Origin: Erpobdella octoculata
Lineage: Eukaryota > Annelida > Clitellata > Hirudinida > Erpobdellidae
DNA length: 64,000 nucleotides
Direction: 5' to 3'
Assembly (NCBI GenBank): GCA_963978895.1
Contig: OZ022242.1
Location: 38,196,179-38,260,178, forward strand
Shown: positions 40,001-54,945 of the stretch, one piece after another
Layout: every line of letters begins with the position of its first letter
Numbering within the stretch: the first letter of the stretch is position 1
The notes under the pieces: generated by a model
The model's database searches: none
Seen by the model: only the letters and a program-made list of their open reading frames with translations
Told to the model about the DNA's origin: nothing
Translations under genes and position numbers: made by a program

Positions 40001-43000
40001 TCGTTGGAACTGGAGGAATCGTTGAAGATCTCGGCATTGTTGTGCAACGTTTCGGCTGTTAGGTGGATTATGTGTCATAGGTCATTTTAATATACAGGCT
40101 CCGCCTACTTCTCAGCAAGTCACGCCAACTCACTCAGGTGAACGGAGATGTTCTCTCCGGCGCTGAACTTGTTGTACCTGTGCAGTCGGATCGGTTCGAC
40201 GAACTTGAACTTGAGGTCGAGGAGAGGTTCGATGCGTAGAGCACAGGGATCAGAGGGATAGAACAGGTTGTACAACTGGTTGCACTGGGGCTTTGGGAGA
40301 CGACCTGTAAGTAGGGTTGAGTCATTCATTAATTTGGGTAGAGTCTTATTTGTTTCGTTTTTTTTTTTCTGATAGTTTATAGTCCTTTACACCAAGTGTT
40401 TTAAAACTTAAATGGATGTATGTAGGAAGCACCTAAGTAACTTCCTTTTGTGGATCTTAATTTGATCCTTTCAACTTTTCCCTCCCTCTTTTCTCCAGGC
40501 TTGGGACTGGCTTGCAAAAGCAAGGCGGAGTTATTTGTCCGGCGGTATTCACTGTAAACTCATTAAAACCTATTTTACAAAATACTGAAGAATCTAAAAA
40601 TAAAACGAAAAAAACTTGATGACTTAAATTTTTAATACACAAAAAAAACCAACCATTAGAATAATATCCCGTGTGGATCCTGTACGCTAGAACGAGTCCA
40701 AGAGGTGCTCCGAATAGAAAAACTTCATCGACGTCAAACTTCAACGTCCACCTCTTCTGATCGGTGACGACTAGCGACGACGTGCCGGGGTAGGAGAGGT
40801 GGCGCAGGGTGCCGGGAACTTCGACGGTTTCGGATTCGGCGAAAGAGTTGAAGGTGGCGGTGGAAGCTTGATCGTCGTAGAGATCCAGGAAAACGTCTTG
40901 GTGCTCTTGATAGGTCGAACTGCTCGCCGAGATCGTCCTGCTGGCGGCTTCTTCTGGATTGCTGTTCGTCGAGCACTGATTCGCCAGATTCGGACCAGAA
41001 GAAGTAGGCGTCAAAATGTCGTAAGCGTAGAGGGAGCCAATCGTGTCGGCTAGTATGCAAACCTGGAAAGCAAAAAAAAAACCCGGAAGAAAATCAATTT
41101 GTCCACCCTCGTCGATTGAACCTTGAACTCCAGCGAGCAGCCTCACTGACCTGGCCGGAGAAAGGAACTCCGTTCCTCTTCAAGGAAGCGTGACAGAACT
41201 TGGCGTAACACCTGTCCACAGATTCCTTCACCTGCCCGAGAAGGCTGGGATAAATTTGGGAACCCAATCCGAAGAGTACCATCGAACATAGGGGGAAATT
41301 GCCCCCTGGCCACGAAAGGGGAAATCCAGAATCCCCTTCGTTGCTGCTGTGACCCGTGTTGCCCTTGGATTTGCAGGGACGCTGCTCCCCCTGAGGATTT
41401 AACCTGTGTAAAGTTCAGAAAAATAGAAGAACATTAAATAACAAGTATGGATTATTATTTTGATAAATTAACTAAAAACGATTATTTAAGATAGCATTTT
41501 GTAAAATAATTCATGGTTAATTAAAAAATAATAAATATAAATATTCATGGTTAATTAAAGAATAATAAATATAAATATTCATGGTTAATTAAGAATAATA
41601 AATATAAATATTCATAGTAACTGTAAAAAATAATAAATTTAAATATTCATGGTTAATTAAAGAATAATAAACATAAATATTCGTAGTAACTATAAAAAAT
41701 AGGGATGTCACGGGTAGTACTTTTTGGAGTTTTCGGGTTCGGGTTTGTGAAACTAGAGTTTTCGGGTTCGGGTTTGTGAAACTAGAGTTTTCGGGTTCGG
41801 GTTTGTAAAACTCGAGTTTTCGGGTTCGGGTTTGTAGTTTTCAAAAAACCGGGTTCGGGTTCGGGTTCGGGTACTGGCTTATGATTTCAAATTCCTGGAT
41901 TGATTTTAAATTTACCTAGTGTATATACATATACAAACGAGAGCGATCAATTCATCCATTGGACATTACACGTATTGAATAAACTCTAACAAGTTATTTT
42001 TTAGCTTTCCAAATAATGTGATTTCTTTGGCCGGAGGAGGCTTAACTGTTTTAGTTCGATCGCGGCTCGGTCCAGGCGGATTAGTGGTCTAGCTTACACG
42101 CTCACTAATTAAATGACCTATTTGTGTTATTTGTTACGCAAAGGTGATAATAAGAAACTTGTATGGCTTGCGATTAGTATAATACGTTACCTCTTAAATT
42201 ATTCTAATTTATTAATTTTTTCACGGCTCGGTCCGGCCAGATAATCAGGTGGATTAGTGGTCTAGCTTACACACTCACCAATAAAATGATCTATTTGTGT
42301 TATTTTTTACGCAAAGGTGATAATAAAAAACTTGTATGGCTTGCGATTAGTATAATACGTTACCTCTTAAATTATTCTAATTTATTAATTTTTTCACGGC
42401 TCGGTCCGGCCAGATAATCAGGTGGATTAGTGGTCTAGCTTACACACTCACCAATAAAATGATCTATTTGTGTTATTTTTTACGCAAAGGTGATAATAAA
42501 AAACTTGTATGGCTTGCGATTAGTATAATACGTTACCTCTTAAATTATTCTAATTTATTAATTTTTTCACGGCTCGGTCCGGCCAGATAATCAGGTGGAT
42601 TAGTGGTCTAGCTTACACACTCACCAATAAAATGATCTATTTGTGTTATTTGTTACGCAAAGGTGATAATACAAAACTTGTATGGCTTGCGATTAGTATA
42701 ATACGTTACCTCTTAAATTATTCTAATTTATTAATTTTTTTCACATTTGATAATAAAATGACTGTGACGCATAGATCATTTATAGACTTTGCCAGTTAAA
42801 ATTTAGGATTATGCAAGATTATCTTTATAACAAAGGGTCTTTGTTATATCAGAAAAACTTTGAGTATATGAATGAATAAATATAAGTTTATATAACTGAA
42901 GTAAAAAGTTTAGAATCATGGCTATCCGCGATTTCTTCGACCGAAGGAGGCTTAATTATTTTAGTTCGTTCGCGGCTCGGTCCGCCTGATAATCAAACGG

Positions 43001-46000
43001 ATTAGTGGTCTAGCTTACACAATCACTAATAAATCGGTTCCTAATACTATTTCATTTTTAATAAATTAGAAAAGTTATGAAAACTCTGTTTGTGTTGCTA
43101 TTTTTAAAACTGGAATAAATATTTATTTACTAAAAAAATTTATTTGTTCACAAATCCGAGTTCGGGTATTAAGCTTATGAATTTTCGGGTTCGGGTATCA
43201 AGTTTTCACATTTTCGGGTTCGAGTTCGGGTTCGGGTATCAAGTTTTCTCGGGTTCGGGTTCGGGTATCAAGTTTTCACATTTTCGGGTTCGGGTATCAA
43301 ATTTTCACACTTTCGGGTTCGAGTTCGGGTTCGGGTATCAGAAAAAGACCGGGTAGTACCGAACTCGGGTTCGGGTTCGGGTACCCGTGACATCCCTAAT
43401 AAAAAATAATAAATTTAAATGTTCATGGTTAATTAAAGAATAATAAATATAAATATTCATTGTAACTATAAAAAATAATAAATTTAAATATTCATGGTTA
43501 ATTAAAGAATAATAAACATAAATATTCATAGTAACTATACAAAATAATAAATATTTATGGTTGAAGAAAGAATAATATAACTAACGATGAAAGCCAGTGC
43601 ATGGGTCTGATGCACAAATTCGGGCAGGCTACCATCTCCGTGAATATTCTACCGATCATGGTCGGATATCTGGAACGCATTATCGACTCGAAAGTGGAGT
43701 TCAAAGTTGAAAGGTCGTTCGCCCTGGTGAATGCCCCCTGGTCCATGGAATCTACCATGCTTCCTGGCCGTAAAAATGATTTCTAATTGAATTTAAGAAC
43801 GGAAGAAAAAGAAAATGAAAGAGAGAACAAAAAAGAAGGTATGAGAAGGCAATACATTGAAGACATTACATTGAACATGTATTAATTTAAAAATATTAAT
43901 TAATTAACTAATGAAGGATTATTTAGTTGCATCATCACATATCACTCACTTGTTTAGAGGTACATGAAATATATACAGACCTTAAAAATTTATTCGAAAA
44001 AATAGGGATGTCACAATTTCAAACTTTTGGGATTTCGATTGAACTTGTCAAAAAAATTCCTAGTTCGGGCGAAGGGAAAAGACCAGGGGGTCTTCCAAAT
44101 TTAGATCGAGTACTTCCGACCTACTATCTACCGAAGAACGAGAACGATAGAATCAACCAGCAACGCACCTCCGTGTAGAAGGATGAACAGGATTTCCGAG
44201 CCTCCGAGATCGAGAGAAGACAGCGGGACTTTCCTTTCCATGGTCGGAGAAGCGGGTAGAGACTGGCTCGACGAATGCTGCCTGTTGTGACCTTTCTCCG
44301 ACTGGGGGGTGGACTTCATACCCGACGAGGATGGAGAGGTGGCCGAAAGGTCGTGGGTCGATCTCCTTTGGATCGGAACGAAAGCTGTGGAAGGTGGGAA
44401 GAAAATGGTTACATTACAAGCAGACGACACGACATTACAAGCAGACGACACGACATTACAAGCAGACGACACGACATTACAAGCAGACGACACGACATTA
44501 CAAGCAGACGACACGGCATTACAAGCAGACGACGCGACATTACAAGCAGACGACACGACACGCTCACCGTCGTCCGCGTCGAAAAATTCTTCCTCCTCCT
44601 CTGAGCTGGAGTTTTGAAGATTTTCTATGTGCTTGAAATCAGCTCCTTGAAAGAGATGAAATGAAACGTTAAGAAAGAAATAATCGTGAAATAATCGAAG
44701 GAATTAAATAATTGAAGGAGGAATGAAATAATTGAGGAAGGAATGAAATAATTGAGGAAGGAATGAAATAATTGAGGAAGGAATGAAATAATTGAGGAAG
44801 GAATGAAATAATTGAGGAAAGAATGAAATAATTGAGGAAGGAATGAAATAATTGAGGAAGGAATGAAATAATTGAGGAAGGAAGGAAATAATTGAGGGAG
44901 GAATGAAATAATTGAGGAAGGAATGAAATAATTGAGAAAGGAATGAAATAATTGAGGAAGGAAGGAAATAATTGAGGAAGGAATGAAATAATTGAGGAAG
45001 GAATGAAATAATTGAGGAAGGAATGAAATAATTGAGGAAGGAATGAAATAATTGAGGAAGGAATGAAATAATTGAGGAAGGAATGAAATAATTGAGGAAG
45101 GAAGGAAATAATTGAGGAAGGAATGAAATAATTGAGGGAGGAATGAAATAATTGAGGGAGGAATGAAATAATTGAGGAAGGAATGAAATAATTGAAGAAG
45201 AAATGAAGTAATTGAGAATGAATGAAATAATTAAATAAGGAATAAAACAACCAAAAAGGAATGAAATGATTGAAGAAAAAATGAAATACCAAGGAAGAAA
45301 TGAAATAATCGAGGAAAGAATGAAATAACTGAAGAAGGAATGAAACAATTGAGGAAGAAATGAAATAATCGAAAAAAGAATGAAATACCAAGGAAGGAAC
45401 AAAATAATCAAAAAAAGAAAATTTCCTACTTAATCAAACGAAATAAACTCTTAAAATTTTTATCTCACACCTACCCGTAGAGCAGGAAATAAAGGAAGAC
45501 TTCCTGTTGCTGGAATTCGATCCACTGGGAGCGGACGTCTGGTCGTGATCCGAACAAACTCCCACACCGCTTCCCTCTGTTGAAAAATGGCAATAAAAAA
45601 AAAACACCGAAATTAACGATATCCACTTATCGACCGATAATGGTCGACTTTCGTTTGTTGCTTCCAGACTTAAATGATCAACAAATATACTAAAACGTTA
45701 TAAGCTAAATCGAGATGAGAACTACTTAGAAAAGAGTTACGTGTAAGAGAAAGAGAGAGCAAGAGAGAGAGAGAGAGAGAGAGCAAGAGAGAGAGAGAGA
45801 GAGTAATAAAGGTTTCTTACAGGTAGCCTATCTAGTACAGCTACTGGCTTAGCTAATACCCATGCCTAGCATAATGCACAGGCTCTTGACATCGGTGCGC
45901 TTTGTAAGATATCGGTCGGCTTGAGAGGCCGATCTTGAAAGGGTCTTACATAACGGTTATTTAAATTCAAGTCTGCACATTCTCAACGTAGTTTTTTAAT

Positions 46001-46364
46001 TGGTCGACCCGTTCCTTTCCGGCGACCGATCGAAGCACTCACTTCTCTCTCCGGCCGGCGTCTCGACGTGGGCGTCGCAACGATCGCTCCCCTCGGCGAT
46101 CATCTTTTCTCTCAGCTTGAGCTGCGTCTCTCTCTCCAGTCTCCTGATGTCCTCCATGGTCAGCCCGTAGTACTCGTCCTGCCAGCACCACGCCTGCCTG
46201 TGGGCTCTCACCATGATACGTCTGAGGGCTGGAATGTTGACGTTCGATGGCGGCGGAAATGAGCGGTGTGCGGAAAAACACGGTTGCAATGTTGTAGATT
46301 TATTTAATAATAATTATAATTTTTTTAAAATTTTTACTGTACAAAATAAATCACTCTTTCCCAC

Positions 46365-46403
<39 letters not shown>

Positions 46404-47076
46404 ATCAATCCTCTCTCCCTATTCCCCTAAAGAAAATCATCTGACCGAAATCGTGGATGAACCTTTCCACCTTGCTCTGCATGCCCCAGTAATTGAAGTC
46501 GACTTTGCACAGCTTGTAGGCGCACATGATCTCCTTCCTCGTTCCCTTGATTCCGTCTCGACTCCTTTCCCAGTTTCCCGCTACTGCCTCCCTAGCGTAA
46601 TCCTCCCTCCAGTTCTCGGTGAGGGGACCGCGGCCGGTCTTGGCGGAGACGAACATCGTGGGGTCTTCTTCGGGCTGGTACTCCCCGGAAGAGACTTGGT
46701 CTTTGACCATGTCGATGTAGTCTGCGATGGTGGTTTATTTGATATTGATATCCATTAAGGAGATTCCAGTGATACACATGTTTGTAGAGAGACAATTATA
46801 CATATGATAGACATGAATATCGCCGACAATGACTGCAACGTTTTTCTTTACTATAAAGCATACACACACACAGACACACACACACACACACTGATATACA
46901 ATCGCATGTACACTAACACATGCAAATATATATACAATGAATAGTACCTTGTTTGTAGTTTACTTCTATGAAAAGAAATAAGAGAGAGAGGTTCTTATCA
47001 ACAAGGTGAAGGATAATAAACTGATGATAATAAAGTTAGTAGATTAAGAGAGACAGACAGAGAGAGAGAGATATCT

Positions 47077-47117
<41 letters not shown>

Positions 47118-47227
47118 TTTCAAGTGATGTTAGATGAAGCGAACAAGCTGTAATTAATGTAAGTAAAATTCAAGATTACAAAGAAAATTAAAAAGAGAGA
47201 GATGGAAATAGATAGAAAAAAACATAA

Positions 47228-47265
<38 letters not shown>

Positions 47266-47856
47266 CAAGATAAAAATGAGAGAGAGAGAAAGAGTGAAAA
47301 AGATAAATGTACTTGAACACAATCAAAAATGTAAAAGATTTTATTGAAGAATACAAAATCTTTTAAGCTATTTACCATGAATGAAAACCTGATTATATTA
47401 CTAACGAGTTAACACTTTCATGTTGTTTAGATTGTTACCGGTTAAAGGTTACGATGCCACGGGTACGACCGTTTTTGATTACCTTCCCTCGGTAACCCCC
47501 CCCCCTCCGATCCAGCCCAGCATGGAATTGGAATGCATCGAGAATTTATTTATTACATTTCTTAGTATACATTTAAATTTTTAAATAAAAAAAAAACTTA
47601 AGAAAAAATTGAATTGAGAGTATGAAGTGAAAGTAATTTTAAACCAAAAAGAAGACAAATTAATGTCATAATGTCAGTGTTGTTACCACGTTTTGTCGCA
47701 TTCTAAAGAAATTCCTGCGTTTGTTATGAATGTTATTTGCTTGAAATAAAAAACTAAAAAAAAACTGAATAAATGGCATGCCAGACGCTAGATCGCCTTG
47801 AAAGATGAAGAATAATAAATTTCAACAAATGACATTAACACCTGCTACTGAACATT

Positions 47857-47895
<39 letters not shown>

Positions 47896-49377
47896 AAACG
47901 CGCAAAAAAAATACAACCGAGTTGACTGCTAATCAATTAATCAATCAATCAACCAATCGACCGATCAATAAATCATTAATTAATAAATCGATTGAACACG
48001 TAACAAAAATACAACCGATTAATAAATAAATCACTAATTAATCAATCAATCAATCAATTGAACACATAACAAAAATTACAATCAGTTAATAAATAAATCA
48101 CTAACTAATTAATCAATCAATCAATCAGTTGAACACGTAACAAAAATACAACCAATTAATAAATAAATCAATAACTAATTAATCAATCAATCAATCAATT
48201 GAACACCAACCTACAACTCTGTTGGAAAGATCGGACTTGGAAAGGTTGAAGACGTTTTCCTGAGTTCCCGAATCGTTGAAGTAAACGGTCTCTATCTCCA
48301 TCACGAATTTTTCTATAAATGGACATCTAAACAACAACGAACAAGAAGAACTTGTGTAAACAACTTGAGGGTAGTTCTAAAGAATAAAATCTCATGTGTG
48401 TATATATTGTGTATACAAATTAAAAAGACATTTAAAAACAAAATAACATGTGTATACGAATTAAAGAAACATCTAAACAACAAAATAACACGTGTATTCA
48501 AATCAAAGGGCCATCTAAACATCAAAATATACATACATCAAAATATACATACAAACTAAAGAGACATTTAAATAATAATGAAATAATCCCAAAAAAATAG
48601 AATCAAAGCAATAAGATGAAGTAATTAAAAATGTAAAAAAAAGGTGAAAAAAATAAATTTGAATTTAACTATGAGACTATAAAATGATAAAAACTAAACA
48701 AATCACATCAATTAAGCAATCACATCAATTAAAAACATTCAAACATGACATAAAAATAGCGTTTCATAATTACACAAATTAAATTTCATTATTTTACAAA
48801 TTCAAATCAATTAATACTAAATTAAAAGTAATTAAATAAACTAATTACATTCAAGTAAAGCGTCGATTACGATTAATTACATTAAAGTAAAGCATTGATT
48901 AGGATTAATTACATTAAAGTGAAGCATTGATTACGATTAATTACATTAAAGAAAAGCGTTGATTACGATTAATTACATTAAAGTAAAGCGTTGGTTATGA
49001 TTAATTACATTAAAGTAAAGTGTTGATTACGATTAATTACATTTAAGTAAAGCGTTGATTACGATTAATTACAGCATCTGGTTAAAGTTCAAACCTGTAA
49101 ATGGTTTTCGTGTACGGGTATGCATTCCACGCCTTCTCCTCGATGTGTACGGACTTGGGAAGAATGCTCCTTATCCAGCCTCATCGGACGGAACGCGAGA
49201 GAAAATAGAAATGAATTAAAATGAAATGTGCAAAAAAAAAATAACAAATAAATAAAAACAAACACGCTGAAAAAGATGGAAAAAAACAACACTGTTGTTT
49301 TCTGTACTAAATTGAAGACGGATTAAAAGCACCGACAATCTTTTCAATAGTGGAGTTCAGTAACAATCATAATGATG

Positions 49378-49427
<50 letters not shown>

Positions 49428-50119
49428 TGGCAGGTATTATTTTGTTTATTTTATTTTATTTCAAAAATTTTAATGTATATAATCATACACATATTAATGT
49501 CATATTAGTATAAGATTAAATAGAGAAAAAATATGATAAAATAACACTTAACATAATAAAGCATCAGTTAATAAACAACACAAAATAAGCACTTGGTAAA
49601 TGGCTGGCAACATGATAGATTTTGAGGGTGTACTGGCCCGCTCCCCCTGGGCCATTCGAATAGGGCTCATTGGTCAGTATCTCCACTCCGCTGCCTGTGC
49701 CGCTGCTCTCTGTCCGACTTTTTTTCTGCGTTGGAACATATCGACGACACGACAAAATGGTGAATCATGAACATTTAGCTATTTTAATTAAAAGAAATTT
49801 AAAAAGAGCCCAATGGATTTTATTGGCTGTTAGCTCTTTCATTAGATATGATATAAATCTAAAATTGTAAATTCACTTATTTATTTACATCAAAAAATTC
49901 AACTACAACCAAATCGTAATTTACGATTCAGATTAATTAATTAATTAATCCATCAGCTCGCTCGCAGCTATCAAGTGTAACCATCTCCTAATTAATTGGT
50001 CGTAACGTTGTGTAAACATTAGCGTAGCAAAAAAATCCAACCTGGATCATGTAGAGCTGTCCGATTCTATACTCCTCCACTGACATCGGCATACAGATTC
50101 TGTATTCCTTTGTCAGCAT
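37084..50119 (-). CDS. PITPNM (rdgB): RdgB/PITPNM-type phosphatidylinositol transfer protein, 22 exons
   Basis: Transfers phosphatidylinositol and phosphatidic acid at ER-plasma membrane contacts. Exons, high to low: 50119-50042, 49725-49593, 49179-49095, 48326-48211, 46721-46446, 46228-46043, 45576-45475, 44645-44568, 44384-44169, 43763-43586, 41403-41151, 41062-40654, 40304-40134, 40055-39885, 39584-39436, 39103-38981, 38642-38526, 38449-38310, 38164-38015, 37929-37746, 37633-37505, 37305-37084; 3666 nt, 1221 aa (human PITPNM1 about 1244). The PITP domain starts [20 protein letters not shown] and includes [17 protein letters not shown] and [20 protein letters not shown]. An FFAT motif, EFFDADD at about 345-351, is for VAP binding. 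The DDHD region ([14 protein letters not shown]) lacks a GxSxG serine (ILADTIGS). LNS2 reads [10 protein letters not shown] ... YVTARPDMQ ... [12 protein letters not shown]. AaaATG context at the start. Confidence 0.93.
38690..38800. repeat. Minisatellite, about 24-bp unit
   Basis: Units of acacataagatcacacatgc plus aagt are repeated about four times in the PITPNM intron between exons 17 and 16. A CCCTAA-like remnant and a tactac run follow (38815-38915). Confidence 0.7.
39668..39845. mobile_element. pogo/Tigger-like MITE in PITPNM intron 14
   Basis: A 178-bp element with inverted ends: left cagtcgattccgcttaattg, and the right end read in reverse complement begins cagtcgattccgcttaattg as well. 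The left flank is TA, as expected for a TA target; the right flank is CA, so one duplication copy has mutated. The interior also has aataagcggctgcccc repeats. It is non-coding. The TIR resembles Tigger-type ends (CAGT...CCGCTTA). Confidence 0.8.
40358..40534 (-). mobile_element. Dispersed retroposon-like repeat, copy 2, in PITPNM intron 12
   Basis: Homologous to 17769-17930 (tagtttatagtcctttacacc ... ttctccaggcttg ... gcaaaagcaaggcggag). Read on the minus strand, the same strand as the host gene, it ends in a run of As. A short frame through it ([20 protein letters not shown]) is not PITPNM sequence. It could be a LINE 3' end or a SINE. Confidence 0.6.
41511..43570. repeat. AT-rich minisatellite, interrupted by a hAT-like insertion
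   Basis: Units of attcatggttaattaaagaa plus taataaatataaat and tcatagtaactataaaaaat variants flank the transposon on both sides (about 41511-41699 and 43407-43570). The array was continuous before the element at 41700-43398 inserted. It lies in PITPNM intron 10. Confidence 0.75.
41700..43398. mobile_element. Non-autonomous hAT-like transposon with internal 173-bp tandem repeats
   Basis: The inverted ends tagggatgtcacgggta ... tacccgtgacatcccta are perfect over 17 bases. They are flanked by an 8-bp direct repeat ataaaaaa (41692-41699 and 43399-43406), the hAT target-site length. TAGGG fits the YARNG hAT terminus. Subterminal regions carry many ttcgggttcgggt motifs on both sides, in inverted orientation overall, typical of transposase-binding arrays. 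The interior has about four 173-bp units containing ggctcggtccggccagataa (units begin near 42048, 42221, 42394 and 42567) plus a diverged piece near 42970. No transposase frame is seen. It sits in PITPNM intron 10. Confidence 0.8.
44385..44567 (-). repeat. 21-bp minisatellite forming a 3n, stop-free intron (PITPNM intron 8)
   Basis: Seven to eight copies of a 21-bp unit (acattacaagcagacgacac + g) fill the 183-nt intron between exon 8 (FFAT exon) and exon 9. The intron is an exact multiple of three. Read in frame from exon 8 it has no stop and re-enters exon 9 in frame. It would encode repeats of VVSSACN. Donor G|gtgagc and acceptor ccttccacag|CT are good, so splicing is still the default reading. 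Confidence 0.8.
44695..45420. repeat. 20-bp minisatellite in PITPNM intron 7
   Basis: About 26 near-identical copies of gaatgaaataattgaggaag run to about 45200, then decay through 45420. Two overlapping minus frames of about 235-240 codons ([24 protein letters not shown]) are translations of the array and not genes. Confidence 0.9.
46722..48210. other. PITPNM intron 4 with microsatellites and a 60-bp-type array
   Basis: Contents: a (CA)n tract (about 46860-46892), (GA)n tracts (about 47040-47115, 47225-47290, 47860-47892) and an array of a unit of about 60 bp containing attaatcaatcaatcaatca, gaacacgtaacaaaaataca and ataaataaatca (about 47935-48205) that runs to the splice donor of exon 4. 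No other gene is seen. Confidence 0.75.
48825..49078. repeat. 33-bp-type minisatellite in PITPNM intron 3
   Basis: About seven copies of a unit such as attaaagtaaagcgttgatt + acgattaattac. They lie immediately upstream (+ coordinates) of exon 3. Confidence 0.85.
49375..49430. repeat. (AAT)n microsatellite in PITPNM intron 2
   Basis: About 55 bases of uninterrupted AAT/ATA trinucleotides. Confidence 0.95.
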
Positions 50120-51862
50120 TTTCTTTCTTCTTGGCGATGCTGCTGTTCAAGAAGAAGGTTCGTTCTTTCTCGCTTATAGACAAAAAAAGTTGAAGATTTC
50201 TCAGGATTTTTAAACAAATAATAAGATGGTACTTATATATATCTCCCAACTAATATTTGATTTGTAGGATTTAACTTATTTGTTGTACTACATACGTGTA
50301 CGTATTTAATTAATTATGCCTAAGACATCAAAACAGTATTTGTAGTACAGAACCAATGTAGAACTTAAGTTTGTTAAACTCTTAGTGAGTGTCTTAGTTT
50401 CTAGTTTCTAGTTTTAGTCACAGTCTATCTAAAATCTAAAGTCTAAGACCTAGCCTAGATTCCTAGATCTAAGTCTAAGTTTAAGAAGTCAGTCTAAAGT
50501 TGTGTGACTTTTATAAATGTTGAACAAAATCAGCTGTAATAAAATATAGTTTTATTAATTTTATTTTTACTATTATTAACCCAATAACTAATTATATACG
50601 GAAGTTTTGTAGTTTTACCATTAAAATTAAATAAAAGCTACAACATCAAAAAAGGTATCCTTCTTCTTAAGAGAAATTACTGGCACGTTATTAAAATGAG
50701 CCACCGTAGCGTAAATGTCAAAGGACGACGACAACTGGTGTTGGGTGGTCGGCGCACGCACGATTGATTAGAACCGGCAGTTATTTATTTCATTCTTTAC
50801 AGCAGACGAGAAGTCAAAACAATAATTAACATTTTAGCAAATTATGTTGCGCAAAACATTTTCACAACTTTAGTTTTGTTAAAAATTAAAAAAAAACATT
50901 ATTTTATTATCCTAGATTAATTAAAAGCAAAATTTGACAAAGAAATACGAGAAGACTGAAACGCTTAAATCACTGGCAGCTATCTCCTCTCCTACTCTTA
51001 GATTGTTATACCTACATACGAATTTACCCGCGAGCAATAACTCTAGTTTTAAACTAGGCGTGCAGCTATGTAACAGTTTTATTGTTCTGTATTGTATAGC
51101 GTCTTTTTTAAAACAAAAGCTGTCACGGAAGTGATTGTACTATATTGCAACAGCAAAACTCTTTATGATGATTGAGTAACTCTCACTAAAACAAATTTAA
51201 AATTAGTTATTGTATCTTCGTCGACTAAATTCCACTCCAATATTTAAATATTAAAATACAAATCTTTAAAAAGAGAACTACAAAACACGCTGTTCACGAG
51301 GTCAATGCAAAAAAATGAAATCTTTTAATTTTCAAATCAAAAACTAAGTTCGCTGACTTGCAAAACAATTATATGAAATCACAGCTACAAATGTTTAGCA
51401 TTAAAACAATTGTTTCATCAATCGATAGAATAACTCAGTATGGTAATCTTCATAATAAATTATATTTGTAAAAAAAACCAAAAAAACATACACACATGAC
51501 TTGTCAAGGGGACAACTCAAAAACTCCTAAATAAATTAAATTCAAAATCGCTAAAGAAGGCAACTGAAACCAGAGCCAATTCTCTCGCTTAATAGATGAT
51601 TTCATCATCATCATCATCGACGACGACAACAAAACTTGAAAGAACAAACACGAGAATTTAATTTCATTCGATTATCATGTTTTAATACGTTAATGAAAAT
51701 GTCCATTAAAAACGAATTCAATAAAATTACACTTTGAAAACAAGAATACGACCATTTATAAAAAAAAAAGAAAAGAAGAAATACGCAGGCAAAAACAACA
51801 CGATTTTCTAAAAATGGGTGGACAATCATCGTCATCACAACCAATATCACTACTATCACTGC
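50120..51862 (-). other. Region between TM6SF 3' end and PITPNM 5' end
   Basis: Both flanking genes are on the minus strand. The part next to 50119 should hold the PITPNM 5' UTR and promoter, the part next to 51863 the TM6SF 3' UTR. The sequence is AT-rich with no supported coding exon. Confidence 0.5.

Positions 51863-54945
<3,083 letters not shown>

Noticed and set aside
44408..44560. CRISPR-like regular repeat array
   Set aside because: The 21-bp units are contiguous without unique spacers and sit in a eukaryotic intron; this is a minisatellite. The same applies to the 36-bp array at 57715-57905.
44669..45411. Two overlapping minus-strand open frames of about 235-240 codons
   Set aside because: They are translations of the 20-bp minisatellite in PITPNM intron 7. 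Both frames are open because the unit lacks stops, and composition is wholly periodic.
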